Of a stretch of DNA of 64,000 bases, positions 52,094 to 61,460 are shown one piece after another. A model generated the notes under the pieces. The model was not told the origin of the DNA. It ran no database searches and worked only from the letters and a program-made list of their open reading frames with translations. Position 1 is the stretch's first letter, and the number at the start of each line of letters is the position of its first letter. The stretch comes from Saltatorellus ferox (GTDB taxonomy: Bacteria > Planctomycetota > UBA1135 > GCA-002686595): contig CP036434.1 of NCBI GenBank assembly GCA_007751475.1, positions 6,577,524 through 6,641,523 on the forward strand, written 5' to 3'. The translations under genes were made by a program, and so were the position numbers.

Positions 52094-54663
52094 TCGTTGG
52101 CGGACATGGGCTGGGTGCGGCCCGCCGTTTCTTTTCTTTGGACCTCGACCATCGCGGGCGTGATGGGGTCGGCGCCGTTTCCCCACGAGCGTCGGATGAA
52201 GGTGAGGACCGCGGCGAGGTCCTCGTCCTCGCCCTCGTAGCGGGGCATCTCCTGGTTCCAGGTCTGACCGTCGATTTCCACCGGGCCCTCCAGGCCGTGC
52301 ATCAAGATTCGGATCAGACGGGGCTCGGGGCCCACCACGAAACGGGTACCTCGCAGGGTCGGCGCCTTTCCCTCCTCTCCCCCGCCGTGGCTCTGGTGAC
52401 AGGTGGCGCAGGCCTCCGTGAAGACCTCGGCGCCCCGATCGAAGAGAGCCTTCTCGGGCTCGGTGAGGTCCCGCGGGATCTCGATCTCCACCGCGCCCGG
52501 CTTTCCGGGCCAGGTGCAGCCCTCGTCCACCGCAGCAAAAATCGGCGAAGATGCGTCTGGGACGGGCGAGGCCGTGGAAAGGGCCACCGGCATCGCGCGC
52601 AGCGGCAGGGGAAGCCGCTCGCCCTTCGGGCCCTTTTGCCTCGTCGCATAGAGGCCTTCCAGCAACGCATCGCTCCACCACTTCGCCGGATGCGTCAGCG
52701 CCAGATCGACCGCCATCCCGACGTTCTCGTACACGCCTTCACGCCCCACGCATTCCGCCAGCTCCTTGAGCAGCGCCTTGCGTCCCGGCCGTTCCTCCAG
52801 CCAGTCCTCGCGCTCCGCGAGTGCCGCCAGGAAAGCCGCCTCCCGGTACTCCAGGCCCGAGATCACCGCCGACCGCTCCAGCGAAGACGACGCATCCGTC
52901 GTCATCCTGTCCGCGAGCGCGTCCTGCGCGACCTCCGCGTCCGACTCACCGATCGCCAGGATCGAGTAGAGCCGCGCCCGCGGGTCACGGTCCGACGTCA
53001 CCATCCCGGCGACCTGCGTCAGTAGATCGTTGCCTTCCAGCCCCAGCCACGAGCCCGCGATCTCCGCCGCCACACAGCGCACCCGACTATCCGTGGATCG
53101 CAGCGCACCCGCCAGTACCTCGGGCGTCATGTAGCCCACGCCGTCGAGCGTCCAGAGCGCGTGCACCGCCCCGATCGCGTCCTGGCCGCCCGCGATCTCG
53201 CGCAGCGCCTCCAGCACCGACGCCTCCCCGTCGACGCTCTCGACCAGCAGGCGCTGGGCGTTGTCCCGCAGCCAGGAATTGTCCGAAGTCAAGAAGCCCG
53301 CGAGGTCCACCAGCGGCGCCCCGAGCAGGTCGACCTCCGGCGCCCCGACGGCCGCATCGCTGCGACGCACCCGCCAGATCCGGCCGAGCCCCATCGGCCC
53401 CGCCAGGTCCCGCTCGATGATCTGCTTGCGCAGGAAGCTCGTCAGGAAGATCCGGTGCTGGATCAGACCTCGATACATGTCCGCCAGGTACAGCGTTCCG
53501 TCAGGCCCCGTCGTACCCGCCACCGGACGGAAGCGCTCGTGGGTCGACGTCAAGAAATCGACCTGCTTATGCACGCTCGTGGCCACGAGCTTCGCGCTCC
53601 CCTCCGCCTGGGCCAGGTCATAGCGCTTCACCAGGTTGCCCGTCGGCTCACACACGAAGATGTCTCCGTCCGCCGCCTCGCCGAGCCCTTGCCCGCGCAG
53701 TACCGTCGGGCTGCACGCCGCCGTGAACGCCGCCAGCGTGAAATCGTCGCGCAACGTCGCGGGCTGATAGCCGCGGTTCACGCCCGGGTTGATGCGCGAA
53801 GGGAACGTCGCGTTCTTCGCATCGACACCCGCGAACGCACCGTGGAACCGACTCTGGTGCGAGTTCCGCACGGCGTAGTGCGACGGAACGATATCGCAGT
53901 ACAGCGGGTTGGGATTCGTGTTGCGCATGATGCGCCCCACGTCGTCCATCGAAAGGCCCCACTGCCCGCCACCGCGCGTCCTCTGGATCTCCCAGCGCGG
54001 GTTGCCCTCGTCGTCGAACGTCCTGCGCACGCGCCGATCCCAGTTGGAAAAATGGATCCAGTTGTCGAGCCCGAGGATCGGCGTGTTGATCGCGTGCTCC
54101 GGGTTCGCGAGCCCCTGGGTGAGCCCGGTCGCCACCACCTCGCGCGTGTCGAACTCACCGTCCCCGTCGTCATCCCGGAGGAAGACGAGATCCGGCGGTA
54201 GCACGCAGAGCGCGCCGCCATGCAGCGGCACGACGCCGCGCGGCAGCACGAGTTCCGTCGCGAAGTTCGTCCGCGAATCCATCGTTCCGTCGCCGTCGTC
54301 ATCCGTCAGGATCGCGATGTTGCCGATCGGAGCATGCTCACCATTCCCGTCGATATCGGGCATGTAGCCCGTCATCTCGACGACCCAGAGACGGCCGAGC
54401 TCATCGAACACGATCTGCACGGGATCCACGACGAGCGGCTCGGCCGCCACGAGATCCACGACGAAGCCCGGCGGAACCGAAATCGTCGCGCGCTCTTCCT
54501 CGGGCGAAAGAACGGGCGCCGGCGGAATGACGAGGTCGGCAGGGAGATCACCCTGCACTTCGCCCTTTCGATCTCCGTTCTGAGCCGCCGCGGGCGCAGC
54601 GATCGAGGTCAGGAACGCAAAGAAGAGGACCGAGCCAGGAGCAACCGAAACCGTGATTCGCAT
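52090..54663 (-). CDS. Membrane-bound dehydrogenase-like propeller, HEAT repeats and cytochrome c
   Basis: 857 residues with signal peptide ('SVLFFAFLTSIAAPAAAQ'). N-terminal propeller of the planctomycete 'membrane-bound dehydrogenase' type ('VPPGFVVDLVAAEPLVVDPV', 'GGALCVLPPDLVFLRDDDGD'), then 'LYLADMYRGLIQHRIF', then HEAT-like helical repeats (~470-680). The C-terminus is a cytochrome c with heme site 'CATCH' and later 'WNQEMPRYEG' providing the ligand. Probably a periplasmic sugar or alcohol oxidising system. Confidence 0.9.
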   Translation of the reverse strand: MRITVSVAPGSVLFFAFLTSIAAPAAAQNGDRKGEVQGDLPADLVIPPAPVLSPEEERATISVPPGFVVDLVAAEPLVVDPVQIVFDELGRLWVVEMTGYMPDIDGNGEHAPIGNIAILTDDDGDGTMDSRTNFATELVLPRGVVPLHGGALCVLPPDLVFLRDDDGDGEFDTREVVATGLTQGLANPEHAINTPILGLDNWIHFSNWDRRVRRTFDDEGNPRWEIQRTRGGGQWGLSMDDVGRIMRNTNPNPLYCDIVPSHYAVRNSHQSRFHGAFAGVDAKNATFPSRINPGVNRGYQPATLRDDFTLAAFTAACSPTVLRGQGLGEAADGDIFVCEPTGNLVKRYDLAQAEGSAKLVATSVHKQVDFLTSTHERFRPVAGTTGPDGTLYLADMYRGLIQHRIFLTSFLRKQIIERDLAGPMGLGRIWRVRRSDAAVGAPEVDLLGAPLVDLAGFLTSDNSWLRDNAQRLLVESVDGEASVLEALREIAGGQDAIGAVHALWTLDGVGYMTPEVLAGALRSTDSRVRCVAAEIAGSWLGLEGNDLLTQVAGMVTSDRDPRARLYSILAIGESDAEVAQDALADRMTTDASSSLERSAVISGLEYREAAFLAALAEREDWLEERPGRKALLKELAECVGREGVYENVGMAVDLALTHPAKWWSDALLEGLYATRQKGPKGERLPLPLRAMPVALSTASPVPDASSPIFAAVDEGCTWPGKPGAVEIEIPRDLTEPEKALFDRGAEVFTEACATCHQSHGGGEEGKAPTLRGTRFVVGPEPRLIRILMHGLEGPVEIDGQTWNQEMPRYEGEDEDLAAVLTFIRRSWGNGADPITPAMVEVQRKETAGRTQPMSAND

Positions 54664-54733
54664 GCCCCCATCGTAACGCCAAGTCGGCTTCCATCGACCG
54701 AGCGGATATGAGACCGCCCGATCGGCGAGGAGA

Positions 54734-55663
54734 TCAAACGCTCGCCTGACGCACGTGCGTCAACCAGCCGCCGCGATCCGGAACGGTCCCCTTCACCCGG
54801 GCGAAGAACTCGGTCTGCAAGCGCTTCGTGATCGGCCCCGGCGCCGCTTCTTCAAGGGGTTTCCCGTCCACGGTGCGAACCGGCGTGATCTCCGCCGCCG
54901 TCCCGGTCATGAACATCTCCTGGGAGAAGAACACGGCCTCTCGCGGGATTCGCGCCTGTCGCACTTCGATCCCGAGTTCCTCGCACAGCTCCATCACCAT
55001 CCCGCGCGTGATGCCAGCGAGGATCGAGTTGCCAATCGGCGGCGTCAGCACCACGCCATCCTGCACCAAGAACACGTTCTCCCCGCTACCCTCCGACAGG
55101 TACCCGTCGACGTCGAGCACCAGACCCTCGGCGTAGCCGTGCCGCACCGCCTCCTGCACCACGAGCTGCGAGTTCAGGTAGTTACCCGACGCCTTCGCCA
55201 TCGCCGGATGCGTTCCTGCAGCCATCCGGCGCCACGAACTGAATCCGACGTCCACCCCCGTATCGAGGCCTCCCTCCGCATGGAGAGAATTCCACTCCCA
55301 CGTCGCGACGCTGATCTGGATCGGATTTCCCTTCGGCAGCACCCCGAGCGGCCCGAACCCGCGAAAAACCAGCGGCCGCACGTAGCAGCTCTCGTGCCCG
55401 TTGCGTCGCACCGTCTCCAGAATCGCCGCCTCGATCTCCGACTCCGAGAACGGGATCTTCATATCGAGCACCCGGCTCGAGCGGAAGAGCCGCTTGACGT
55501 GGGCCTGGAGCTGGAGGATCGCGGGCCCCTCCGGCGTCGAATAGGCCCGGATGCCTTCGAATACGGCGTTGCCGTAGTGAAGGCTGTGGGAGAGCACATG
55601 GACGGTCGCGTCCGCAAAGGGGACGAGCTTCCCGTCCATCCAGATGAAGTCTGAGGGCTGCAT
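54734..55663 (-). CDS. ilvE: Branched-chain amino acid aminotransferase
   Basis: 309 residues from ATG 55663 ('MQPSDFIWMDGKLVPF'). Class IV PLP fold: 'SHSLHYGNAVFEGIRAYST', 'CYVRPLVFRGFGPLGV', Lys157 in 'PAMAKASGNYLNSQL' as Schiff-base lysine, 'GYLSEGSGENVFLV', 'MFMTGTAAEITPV'. Catalyses the last step of Ile, Leu and Val synthesis. Length is standard. Confidence 0.95.
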   Translation of the reverse strand: MQPSDFIWMDGKLVPFADATVHVLSHSLHYGNAVFEGIRAYSTPEGPAILQLQAHVKRLFRSSRVLDMKIPFSESEIEAAILETVRRNGHESCYVRPLVFRGFGPLGVLPKGNPIQISVATWEWNSLHAEGGLDTGVDVGFSSWRRMAAGTHPAMAKASGNYLNSQLVVQEAVRHGYAEGLVLDVDGYLSEGSGENVFLVQDGVVLTPPIGNSILAGITRGMVMELCEELGIEVRQARIPREAVFFSQEMFMTGTAAEITPVRTVDGKPLEEAAPGPITKRLQTEFFARVKGTVPDRGGWLTHVRQASV

Positions 55664-55713
55664 GCGGCCGACAGGATAGCCCCGCGACCGACCTGGGCCG
55701 TACAATTCCGCCC

Positions 55714-55995
55714 ATGCCCCAGAACATCATGAACGCACCCCACGGGATGAACCTCGTGATCGAGTGCAAGGACGGCAGCGCAGTCATCGGTCGCTTCGAC
55801 GAATCCAACGGCTTCGAGGTCGTGATGCACGACGTCGATCTCTGGTCCGCCGACCAGGGATCGGAGGAAGAGCGCGATCAGTGGATCCGCCAGACCGCGA
55901 CCTACGGGGTCGCCGTCAAGGAGCGCGACCATACTTTCGCGGCGAGCCTCGTGAGCCAGTGGCGCTCCCTCGGCGACATCGAGAAACTCGTCTAA
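55714..55995 (+). CDS. Small conserved-looking hypothetical protein
   Basis: 93 residues: 'MNLVIECKDGSAVIGRFDES' then an acidic 'DLWSADQGSEEERDQWI' and 'FAASLVSQWRSLG'. No motif recognised. It is divergent from ilvE by 50 bp and leads 11 bp into the FIST gene. Confidence 0.68.
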   Translation: MPQNIMNAPHGMNLVIECKDGSAVIGRFDESNGFEVVMHDVDLWSADQGSEEERDQWIRQTATYGVAVKERDHTFAASLVSQWRSLGDIEKLV

Positions 55996-56006
55996 CTCCC
56001 CCTCAA

Positions 56007-57248
56007 ATGCCCTCCCCAGCCCTCACCATGCGTTGCGCCGCAGCGCTCTCCACCGAGTCCAACCTGGACGCGGCGGTCGGCGAGGTGGCGGACGACATCG
56101 ATGCCCAGCTCGGCGGCGAAGCCCCCGACATCCTCTTCGCCTTCGCGACCCACCACTACGGCGCCGACCTCGCCCGCGCCGCCGGCGAACTCGTGGAGGC
56201 CACGGGCACCCGCGCGCTCGCGGGCTGCACCGGCGCCTGGACCGCGGGCACGGGCAAGGAGGCCGAGAACTCCGCCGGGATCTCGGTCCTCGCCGCGACG
56301 CTTCCGAACACCGAAATCCGCGTTGCCCACCTCGCGCCCACCTCTGCGGGCGGCCGCGGCGTGGGCCATTTCGAACTCCGCGACGAGTCCCAGGCCAGCG
56401 TCGTGCTCCTCGCGGATCCCTTCAGCTTCCCGTCCACCGCGTGGCTCAAGGAATTCCACCGCCAGTACCCCGACGTTCCGCTCGCGGGCGGCCTCGCGAG
56501 CGGCGGAATCGCGCCCGGTCAGAACCTCCTCTTCGCGGGCGCAGACCCCGTGAACTCGGGCGCCGTGGCGGTCATCCTCGAAGGCGAGACGCGGATGGTG
56601 AACGCCGTGAGCCAGGGCTGCCGCCCGATCGGCCCGCCGCTGGTCGCCACGAAGGTCGACGGCAACGTGATCCTCGAGTTCCGCGGAGAGGCCGCCGCCA
56701 AGGTCCTCTTCGAGACCCTCGAATCCCTTCCCGACGAGGACCGCCAGCTCTTCCAGCGCGGCGCCTTCATCGGCCGCGCGATCGACGCCGCGAAGAAGAA
56801 GTTCCGCTCCAGCGACCTGCTCGTCCGCAGCATCCTCGGCCTCGACCCCAAGCGGCACGCCGTCGCCATCGCGGACGACGAGCTGCGCGCCGGGTCCACG
56901 CTACAGCTCATGGTCCGCGACGCCACCTCCGCCACGGCGGAGCTGCAGTCCACGCTCGAACTCGCGGGTCTGGAGTCCTTCGGCGAAGCGGTCGGCGGGC
57001 TCCTCTTCACCTGCGGAGGCCGCGGACGCAGCATGTTCGTCGGCCCCGATCACGACGCGAACCGTATCGAGGCCCTCTTCGGACCCGGCTTCCCGATGGC
57101 AGGGTTCTCCGCCGGCGGCGAGATCGGCCCCATCGGCGGCGAGCCGTTCCTCCACGGCTTCACCGCCAGCTCCGCCTTCTTCGTCCCCCGGTCGGCTGGC
57201 ATCACGATGCCATCGGAAAGCTCGGACGCCCCGTCAGACCCCAGCTGA
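56007..57248 (+). CDS. FIST-domain sensor-like protein
   Basis: 413 residues from ATG 56007 (a second Met is at 56028). FIST N: 'APDILFAFATHHYGADLARA', 'GCTGAWTAG', 'VPLAGGLASGGIAPGQ'. FIST C: 'GGLLFTCGGRGRSMFVGPDH', 'GFPMAGFSAGGEIGPIG'. FIST domains bind small ligands, perhaps amino acids. No output domain is attached; it is followed 5 bp later by a rhodanese gene. Confidence 0.92.
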   Translation: MPSPALTMRCAAALSTESNLDAAVGEVADDIDAQLGGEAPDILFAFATHHYGADLARAAGELVEATGTRALAGCTGAWTAGTGKEAENSAGISVLAATLPNTEIRVAHLAPTSAGGRGVGHFELRDESQASVVLLADPFSFPSTAWLKEFHRQYPDVPLAGGLASGGIAPGQNLLFAGADPVNSGAVAVILEGETRMVNAVSQGCRPIGPPLVATKVDGNVILEFRGEAAAKVLFETLESLPDEDRQLFQRGAFIGRAIDAAKKKFRSSDLLVRSILGLDPKRHAVAIADDELRAGSTLQLMVRDATSATAELQSTLELAGLESFGEAVGGLLFTCGGRGRSMFVGPDHDANRIEALFGPGFPMAGFSAGGEIGPIGGEPFLHGFTASSAFFVPRSAGITMPSESSDAPSDPS

Positions 57249-57253
57249 ACCGC

Positions 57254-57799
57254 ATGTTCGCGCAATACGCCTCCACCGCTGCCGTTCTCCTCGTGGCCTT
57301 CGTCGCCTACATGCGCGCCACGGCGGCCCTGCGCGCCGCCGAGGACGCGGCGCGCGACGCCACCCGCTCGGCGAATGGCGTGAGAGAAGAACTGGAACAA
57401 CGGATCGATACCCTTCAGCGTCTGCTCGCCAGGCTGGCGGCGGGCCAAACCTTGACCTCTGAAATGATCAACGACGGACAGCTCTGGAAGGATGTGCACG
57501 GCGACGAAGCGCATCGAATCGTGATGGAAGCCTCGGGCAAAGCATGCGTCATCGACGTGCGCACGCCCCAGGAAACCGCCGGAGGCATCGTCGACGGCGC
57601 TCTCCTGATCCCCATGGACGAGATTCCGGACCGCGCGGCCGAGATCCCGAACGACGGCCGCCCCGTGCTCATCTATTGCGCGGCCGGTGGCCGCTCGGCC
57701 GCGGTGTGCGACCACCTCGCCAAGCAAGGCTACGAAACGCTCCACAACCTGGTCGGCGGCTTCAGCGCCTGGCCGGGTCCCACGGGCAGGCCTTCCTAG
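57254..57799 (+). CDS. Membrane-anchored rhodanese-like protein
   Basis: 181 residues. One N-terminal membrane helix ('TAAVLLVAFVAYMRA'), a coiled coil ('VREELEQRIDTLQRLL'), then rhodanese: 'CVIDVRTPQETAGGIVDGAL', active-site loop 'VLIYCAAGGRSAAVCDHLA', and 'YETLHNLVGGFSAW'. The catalytic Cys is present, so sulfur transfer is feasible. Confidence 0.9.
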   Translation: MFAQYASTAAVLLVAFVAYMRATAALRAAEDAARDATRSANGVREELEQRIDTLQRLLARLAAGQTLTSEMINDGQLWKDVHGDEAHRIVMEASGKACVIDVRTPQETAGGIVDGALLIPMDEIPDRAAEIPNDGRPVLIYCAAGGRSAAVCDHLAKQGYETLHNLVGGFSAWPGPTGRPS

Positions 57800-57812
57800 G
57801 ACCACCCCACGC

Positions 57813-58640
57813 ATGCTGGACTCCACCACCATCGAGAGAGACCTCGCCTTCGCCATCGAAGCCGCTCGCGTCGCGGGCGAGCGCGGCCTCGCCCTCCGGG
57901 CCGAAGATCGCTGGGAAGGCAAGATGCTCGGCGACGTCTGCGATCAGGCCTGTGACGGCTACCTGCACGGTTTCCTGACCGGTCGCTACCCCGACGACGG
58001 CATCCTCTCGGAGGAGACGACCGACACGCCCGAGCGGCTCGACAAGTCCCGCGTCTGGATCGTCGACCCGCTCGATGGCACCAAGGAATACGCGCAGCTG
58101 CGCGACGACTGGGGCGTCCACGTGGCCCTCGCCGTCGACGGCCGCTGCGCCCTCGGTGCGGTGGCGCTGCCCTCCCAGGGCAAGATCTACTACGGCGTTT
58201 GTCAGGACGGCGCGCACCACAGCGGCGTCGTATGCACCGGTGAGCACAGGATCGTGACGGGGACGAGCGCTTCGCCCGCGAAGCCGCGCATCGCCGTCAG
58301 CCGGAGCCACACGCCCGAATGGGTGGACCGCTTCGCCAGCGCCATGGACGGTGAGCTGGCACCGGCGGGCTCCGCGGGCAACAAGGTCGCGATGCTGCTG
58401 GCGGGCGACGCGGATATGTACGTGCACAAGATCGGGCTCAAGGAGTGGGACACCTGCGCCCCCGAGACGATCGCGCGCAGCGCAGGCTGGCACGTTTGCC
58501 GCCTCGACGGCACCGAGCACACCTACAATCGTCGCGATCCGAAGAACCACGAACTGGTCGTGTGTCGGCCCGCGGTGAAAGAGCAGGTCCTCGCCGCGCT
58601 GAAGGCATCAGGCGCGCTCGAAGATCGCCTGGTGAAGTGA
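57813..58640 (+). CDS. Inositol-monophosphatase-family phosphatase (CysQ-like)
   Basis: 275 residues from ATG 57813. Li-sensitive phosphatase motifs: 'ILSEETTDTPER', 'RVWIVDPLDGTKEYAQLRDD', 'VHVALAVDG', and late 'LKEWDTCAPETIARSAGW'. The 'WIVDPLDGTKEY' form favours 3'(2'),5'-bisphosphate nucleotidase. Overlaps the next gene by 4 bp. Confidence 0.9.
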   Translation: MLDSTTIERDLAFAIEAARVAGERGLALRAEDRWEGKMLGDVCDQACDGYLHGFLTGRYPDDGILSEETTDTPERLDKSRVWIVDPLDGTKEYAQLRDDWGVHVALAVDGRCALGAVALPSQGKIYYGVCQDGAHHSGVVCTGEHRIVTGTSASPAKPRIAVSRSHTPEWVDRFASAMDGELAPAGSAGNKVAMLLAGDADMYVHKIGLKEWDTCAPETIARSAGWHVCRLDGTEHTYNRRDPKNHELVVCRPAVKEQVLAALKASGALEDRLVK

Positions 58641-59515
58641 CGGGAGCCGGAGCCGGAGCCGGGAGCGCCGAGCCCGGGCCCCAGCTCGTTGCCTTCGTCG
58701 AAGAAACGGCGGGGCCGGTGAGCCGCTGGCGCGACGCCTCCTGGGATCACGCCGAGTCGGAGGTCTGGGAGGCGAGTCTCCAAAGCGGTGGCCGCGTCTT
58801 CCTCAAGTGTCATCGCCAGCCTGGCAAGTTCGCCCAGGAGCGCGAAGCCTTGGAGCGCTGGGCGCCAGCCGTCGGCGAGTGCCCGGCGCTGCTCGCTGCG
58901 CGCGGACAGGAGCCGCGCGCGCTCTTGCTGGAAGCGGTTCCGGGCGAGCCGCTTCTCTCCGCAGGACTCACGGCGGAAGAAGAATGCGCTCACCACGAAC
59001 GTGCCGGACGCTGGCTGCGGCGACTGCATGCTCTCCCCTTCGAGGACAGCGATCCTCTGGCCATTCCTGAAGCGCTGACGAAGCGCTCGGAGACCTGGAG
59101 CTCACGCGCCTCCGGCAGGGTCGAGCCGGGCCTGATCGCGGAGATTCACGCCCGCGTCTCCGCCCCGTGGCCCGCGGGCGCGCAGGTTCCGCGGCGCGTC
59201 CCCTGCCACCGCGACTTCACCGCCCGCAACTGGATCGCGTCAGGAGACTCGTTCCACGTGATCGACTTCGAGCACGCGCGCGCGGACTGGGCGCTCGTCG
59301 ACGTCGAGCGAGCCCGCTCCTCGATCCCGGCGGGACGCGAAGCGCTCTGGTCCGCGTTCCTGAAGGGCTACGGGCACGCAGTGAACCATGCACTGCTGGA
59401 TCGTCTGGAACTCCACGCGGCGCTGGCGCGAGTGGTCTGGGCCGTGGAGCACGAGGACGCAGAGTTCGAACGCTCGGGCCGGTCCGTCATCGCAGCGCGG
59501 CTCGAGCGATCCTGA
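58637..59515 (+). CDS. Aminoglycoside phosphotransferase-family kinase
   Basis: About 292 residues from GTG 58637, overlapping the previous stop (GTGA). Catalytic loop 'VPCHRDFTARNWI' (Brenner motif) and 'FHVIDFEHARADWALVDVER' supply the Asp residues; 'GRVFLKCHRQPGKFAQEREA' carries the ATP-binding Lys. Substrate may be a sugar, choline or other metabolite; aminoglycoside resistance is not implied. Confidence 0.85.
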   Translation: MTGAGAGAGSAEPGPQLVAFVEETAGPVSRWRDASWDHAESEVWEASLQSGGRVFLKCHRQPGKFAQEREALERWAPAVGECPALLAARGQEPRALLLEAVPGEPLLSAGLTAEEECAHHERAGRWLRRLHALPFEDSDPLAIPEALTKRSETWSSRASGRVEPGLIAEIHARVSAPWPAGAQVPRRVPCHRDFTARNWIASGDSFHVIDFEHARADWALVDVERARSSIPAGREALWSAFLKGYGHAVNHALLDRLELHAALARVVWAVEHEDAEFERSGRSVIAARLERS

Positions 59516-59531
59516 GCGGGCACCAGCCGCC

Positions 59532-61178
59532 CTACTTGTCGAGGTTCTCGGGCAGAATCGGCGTCGTCTTGATCCTGTCGGCCAGGATCCATCGGTTGAG
59601 CGGCGTCGTGCTGTCGCCGGAGGTGTAGAAGCGAAGCCTGTTGAAGAAGAGCCACGTCTCGTCGCCGATCGGCTCCGCGGTGGTCACGAAGAACTCCTTC
59701 CACTCGTAGTCGTAGAACGTCACCGAGGTCGTGACGGTATCGAAGTCGATCCAGCCCTCGCGCTTCTTGTGCTCGCGCAGGTCGCCGCTGATGACGAGAC
59801 GCGTCCACTCGCCCACCTCGTAGTCCTTCTTCTTGAGCGTCTCTTCAGCGGCGTTCCGGAGTTCCTCCGAGGTCGACGCGGCCTTGGGCATGCGCATCTC
59901 CGCGAGCCCGATCTTCGCCAGTTCCTCCAGGTGCCCCTTCGCGAGGTCCATCTTCTGGACCTGGGCGTCGCGGCTCGGCGGGTTCTCACGCTCCAGCGTC
60001 TTGTCTAGGATGCGCGCCATCTCCGCGCGGTGCCGCATCGTCGCCAGCATCTCCATGTTGCGCGCGAGCTGTCCCTCGCCAAGCACGTGCTGCTGCATCT
60101 TGTTCTCGTCGCCCGGATCGATCTGAAGGAGATCCTCGGCGACGCGAACGCCGTCGGCGGCGAAGCCGTCGAGCCCGTCGACGACGTAGCGCTCCGACTC
60201 GTTGATCTTGCGCGTTTCGGTTCCGGTAAGCGCGTTCGCGAGGCTGGCCACTCGGCCCGGCTTGACGGCGAGGTTGCCCTCGACGCTCTGGAGCCAGGCG
60301 AGGTCCTCGGGGATCTTCTTCGTGCGGCGCAGGTGCAGCTCGGTCGCCCATGCGCGAATCTGGGTCTCGCTGTAAGGCGGCTCGATGCGCGTCGGGAAGT
60401 TCTCGTCGCTGTATTTGTCCATCAGCCCGTCAAGCTTCTGGGTGACGACCGGCTCGGCCGCGCGGTCGGCGGCGATCTTCTCCAGCACGCCGTTGACAGA
60501 GTTCTCGTAGAGGTCGATGTTCCCCTGGACGACCTGGACGTTCTCGTGGCTCTCCGGGAAGGCCGCGAGGCGCTCGCGGAAACCCGCTATCTCCTTCTTC
60601 ATTCCATTGACGCGGTTGGCGTCGAGGAAGAACTTGATCGGGATGGCCTTGGCGTTCTCGAAGGCGCGGTTCACGTCCTCGTGCAAGCGGACGACCTTTT
60701 CGTGGTCGTAGACCTTGCCGGTAGAGGGCGCCGGCTTCGGGGGCGCCGGCTTCGGGGGCGCCGGCTTCGGGGGCGTGCCCGTTCCATTGCCGCCCGTTGG
60801 AGGGGTCGCCGGCGGGGTCGCAGGCGGACTGGACGGCGCAGGCGCTGGCTTGGCGTCCCGCTTGGTCTCCAGCTTCTTGAGCACTTCGTTGTGACGCTTC
60901 ATCGCCGCCTTCCACTCGGGCGTTGATTGCTGGACGACGGCATTCAGCCGCTTGGTCGCCCATCCGAGCTGATTCAGAAGCAACTCGGCCTTCTTCTTGT
61001 CGCCCGCCGCCAGCGCCTTCTCGGCCGCTTCGACCTCGGCGATTCGGCCCACTGCCTTCTCGACCATCGGGTCGCCAGCGGAAGCGCTGAAGGCCGGAAC
61101 GAGCGCGCTCACCGAGCCCGCCGTGGCGGCGCCCAGCAGAAGGAGAAGCGAGAGAGAGAGCGTCAGATGGTCGCGCAC
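59532..61178 (-). CDS. Secreted coiled-coil protein with PAPPK linker
   Basis: 548 residues, signal peptide 'LTLSLSLLLLLGAATAGSVS'. Helical coiled-coil stretches surround a Pro/Ala linker at ~112-150 with 'PAPPK' repeats. The last ~100 residues look beta-rich ('GEWTRLVISGDL', 'EWKEFFVTTAEPI'). No known family recognised. Confidence 0.8.
   Translation of the reverse strand: MRDHLTLSLSLLLLLGAATAGSVSALVPAFSASAGDPMVEKAVGRIAEVEAAEKALAAGDKKKAELLLNQLGWATKRLNAVVQQSTPEWKAAMKRHNEVLKKLETKRDAKPAPAPSSPPATPPATPPTGGNGTGTPPKPAPPKPAPPKPAPSTGKVYDHEKVVRLHEDVNRAFENAKAIPIKFFLDANRVNGMKKEIAGFRERLAAFPESHENVQVVQGNIDLYENSVNGVLEKIAADRAAEPVVTQKLDGLMDKYSDENFPTRIEPPYSETQIRAWATELHLRRTKKIPEDLAWLQSVEGNLAVKPGRVASLANALTGTETRKINESERYVVDGLDGFAADGVRVAEDLLQIDPGDENKMQQHVLGEGQLARNMEMLATMRHRAEMARILDKTLERENPPSRDAQVQKMDLAKGHLEELAKIGLAEMRMPKAASTSEELRNAAEETLKKKDYEVGEWTRLVISGDLREHKKREGWIDFDTVTTSVTFYDYEWKEFFVTTAEPIGDETWLFFNRLRFYTSGDSTTPLNRWILADRIKTTPILPENLDK
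60727..60771. repeat. 15-bp tandem repeat, three copies
   Basis: Unit ggcgccggcttcggg three times, encoding the PAPPK linker repeats on the minus strand. In frame, so length changes are tolerated. Confidence 0.88.
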
Positions 61179-61209
61179 GGGACTGAGGAGGAAGGGACTT
61201 GGCGGAAGC

Positions 61210-61236
61210 TTCAGGGGCCCGACGGGCCCCCCTGAA
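61210..61236. terminator. GC-rich hairpin between two minus-strand genes
   Basis: Arms ttcaggggccc and gggcccccctgaa pair with a 2-nt bulge. It lies about 225 bp past the stop of the FG-GAP gene and just upstream of the next gene's start, so it may terminate the former. Confidence 0.5.
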
Positions 61237-61460
61237 CCGTGAGCCTGCCACGCCGGTCACGGCGGCCACCCAAAATCACGGATTAGGATCGTGCGCTGTC
61301 TCCTCCTTGGACAGAGCAGCGGCGCCCGCCCCGTTGCCTGGTGCTGGAGTCCGAGGAGCTCACAGCCTGGGCGAAATTTCCTTTTGCAGGCCGTTCGACG
61401 TCCCTGGCGCATCCGCTCACGCGGATGCGCGTCGAGCCAGAGCCATTCTTGCACAGTGCC

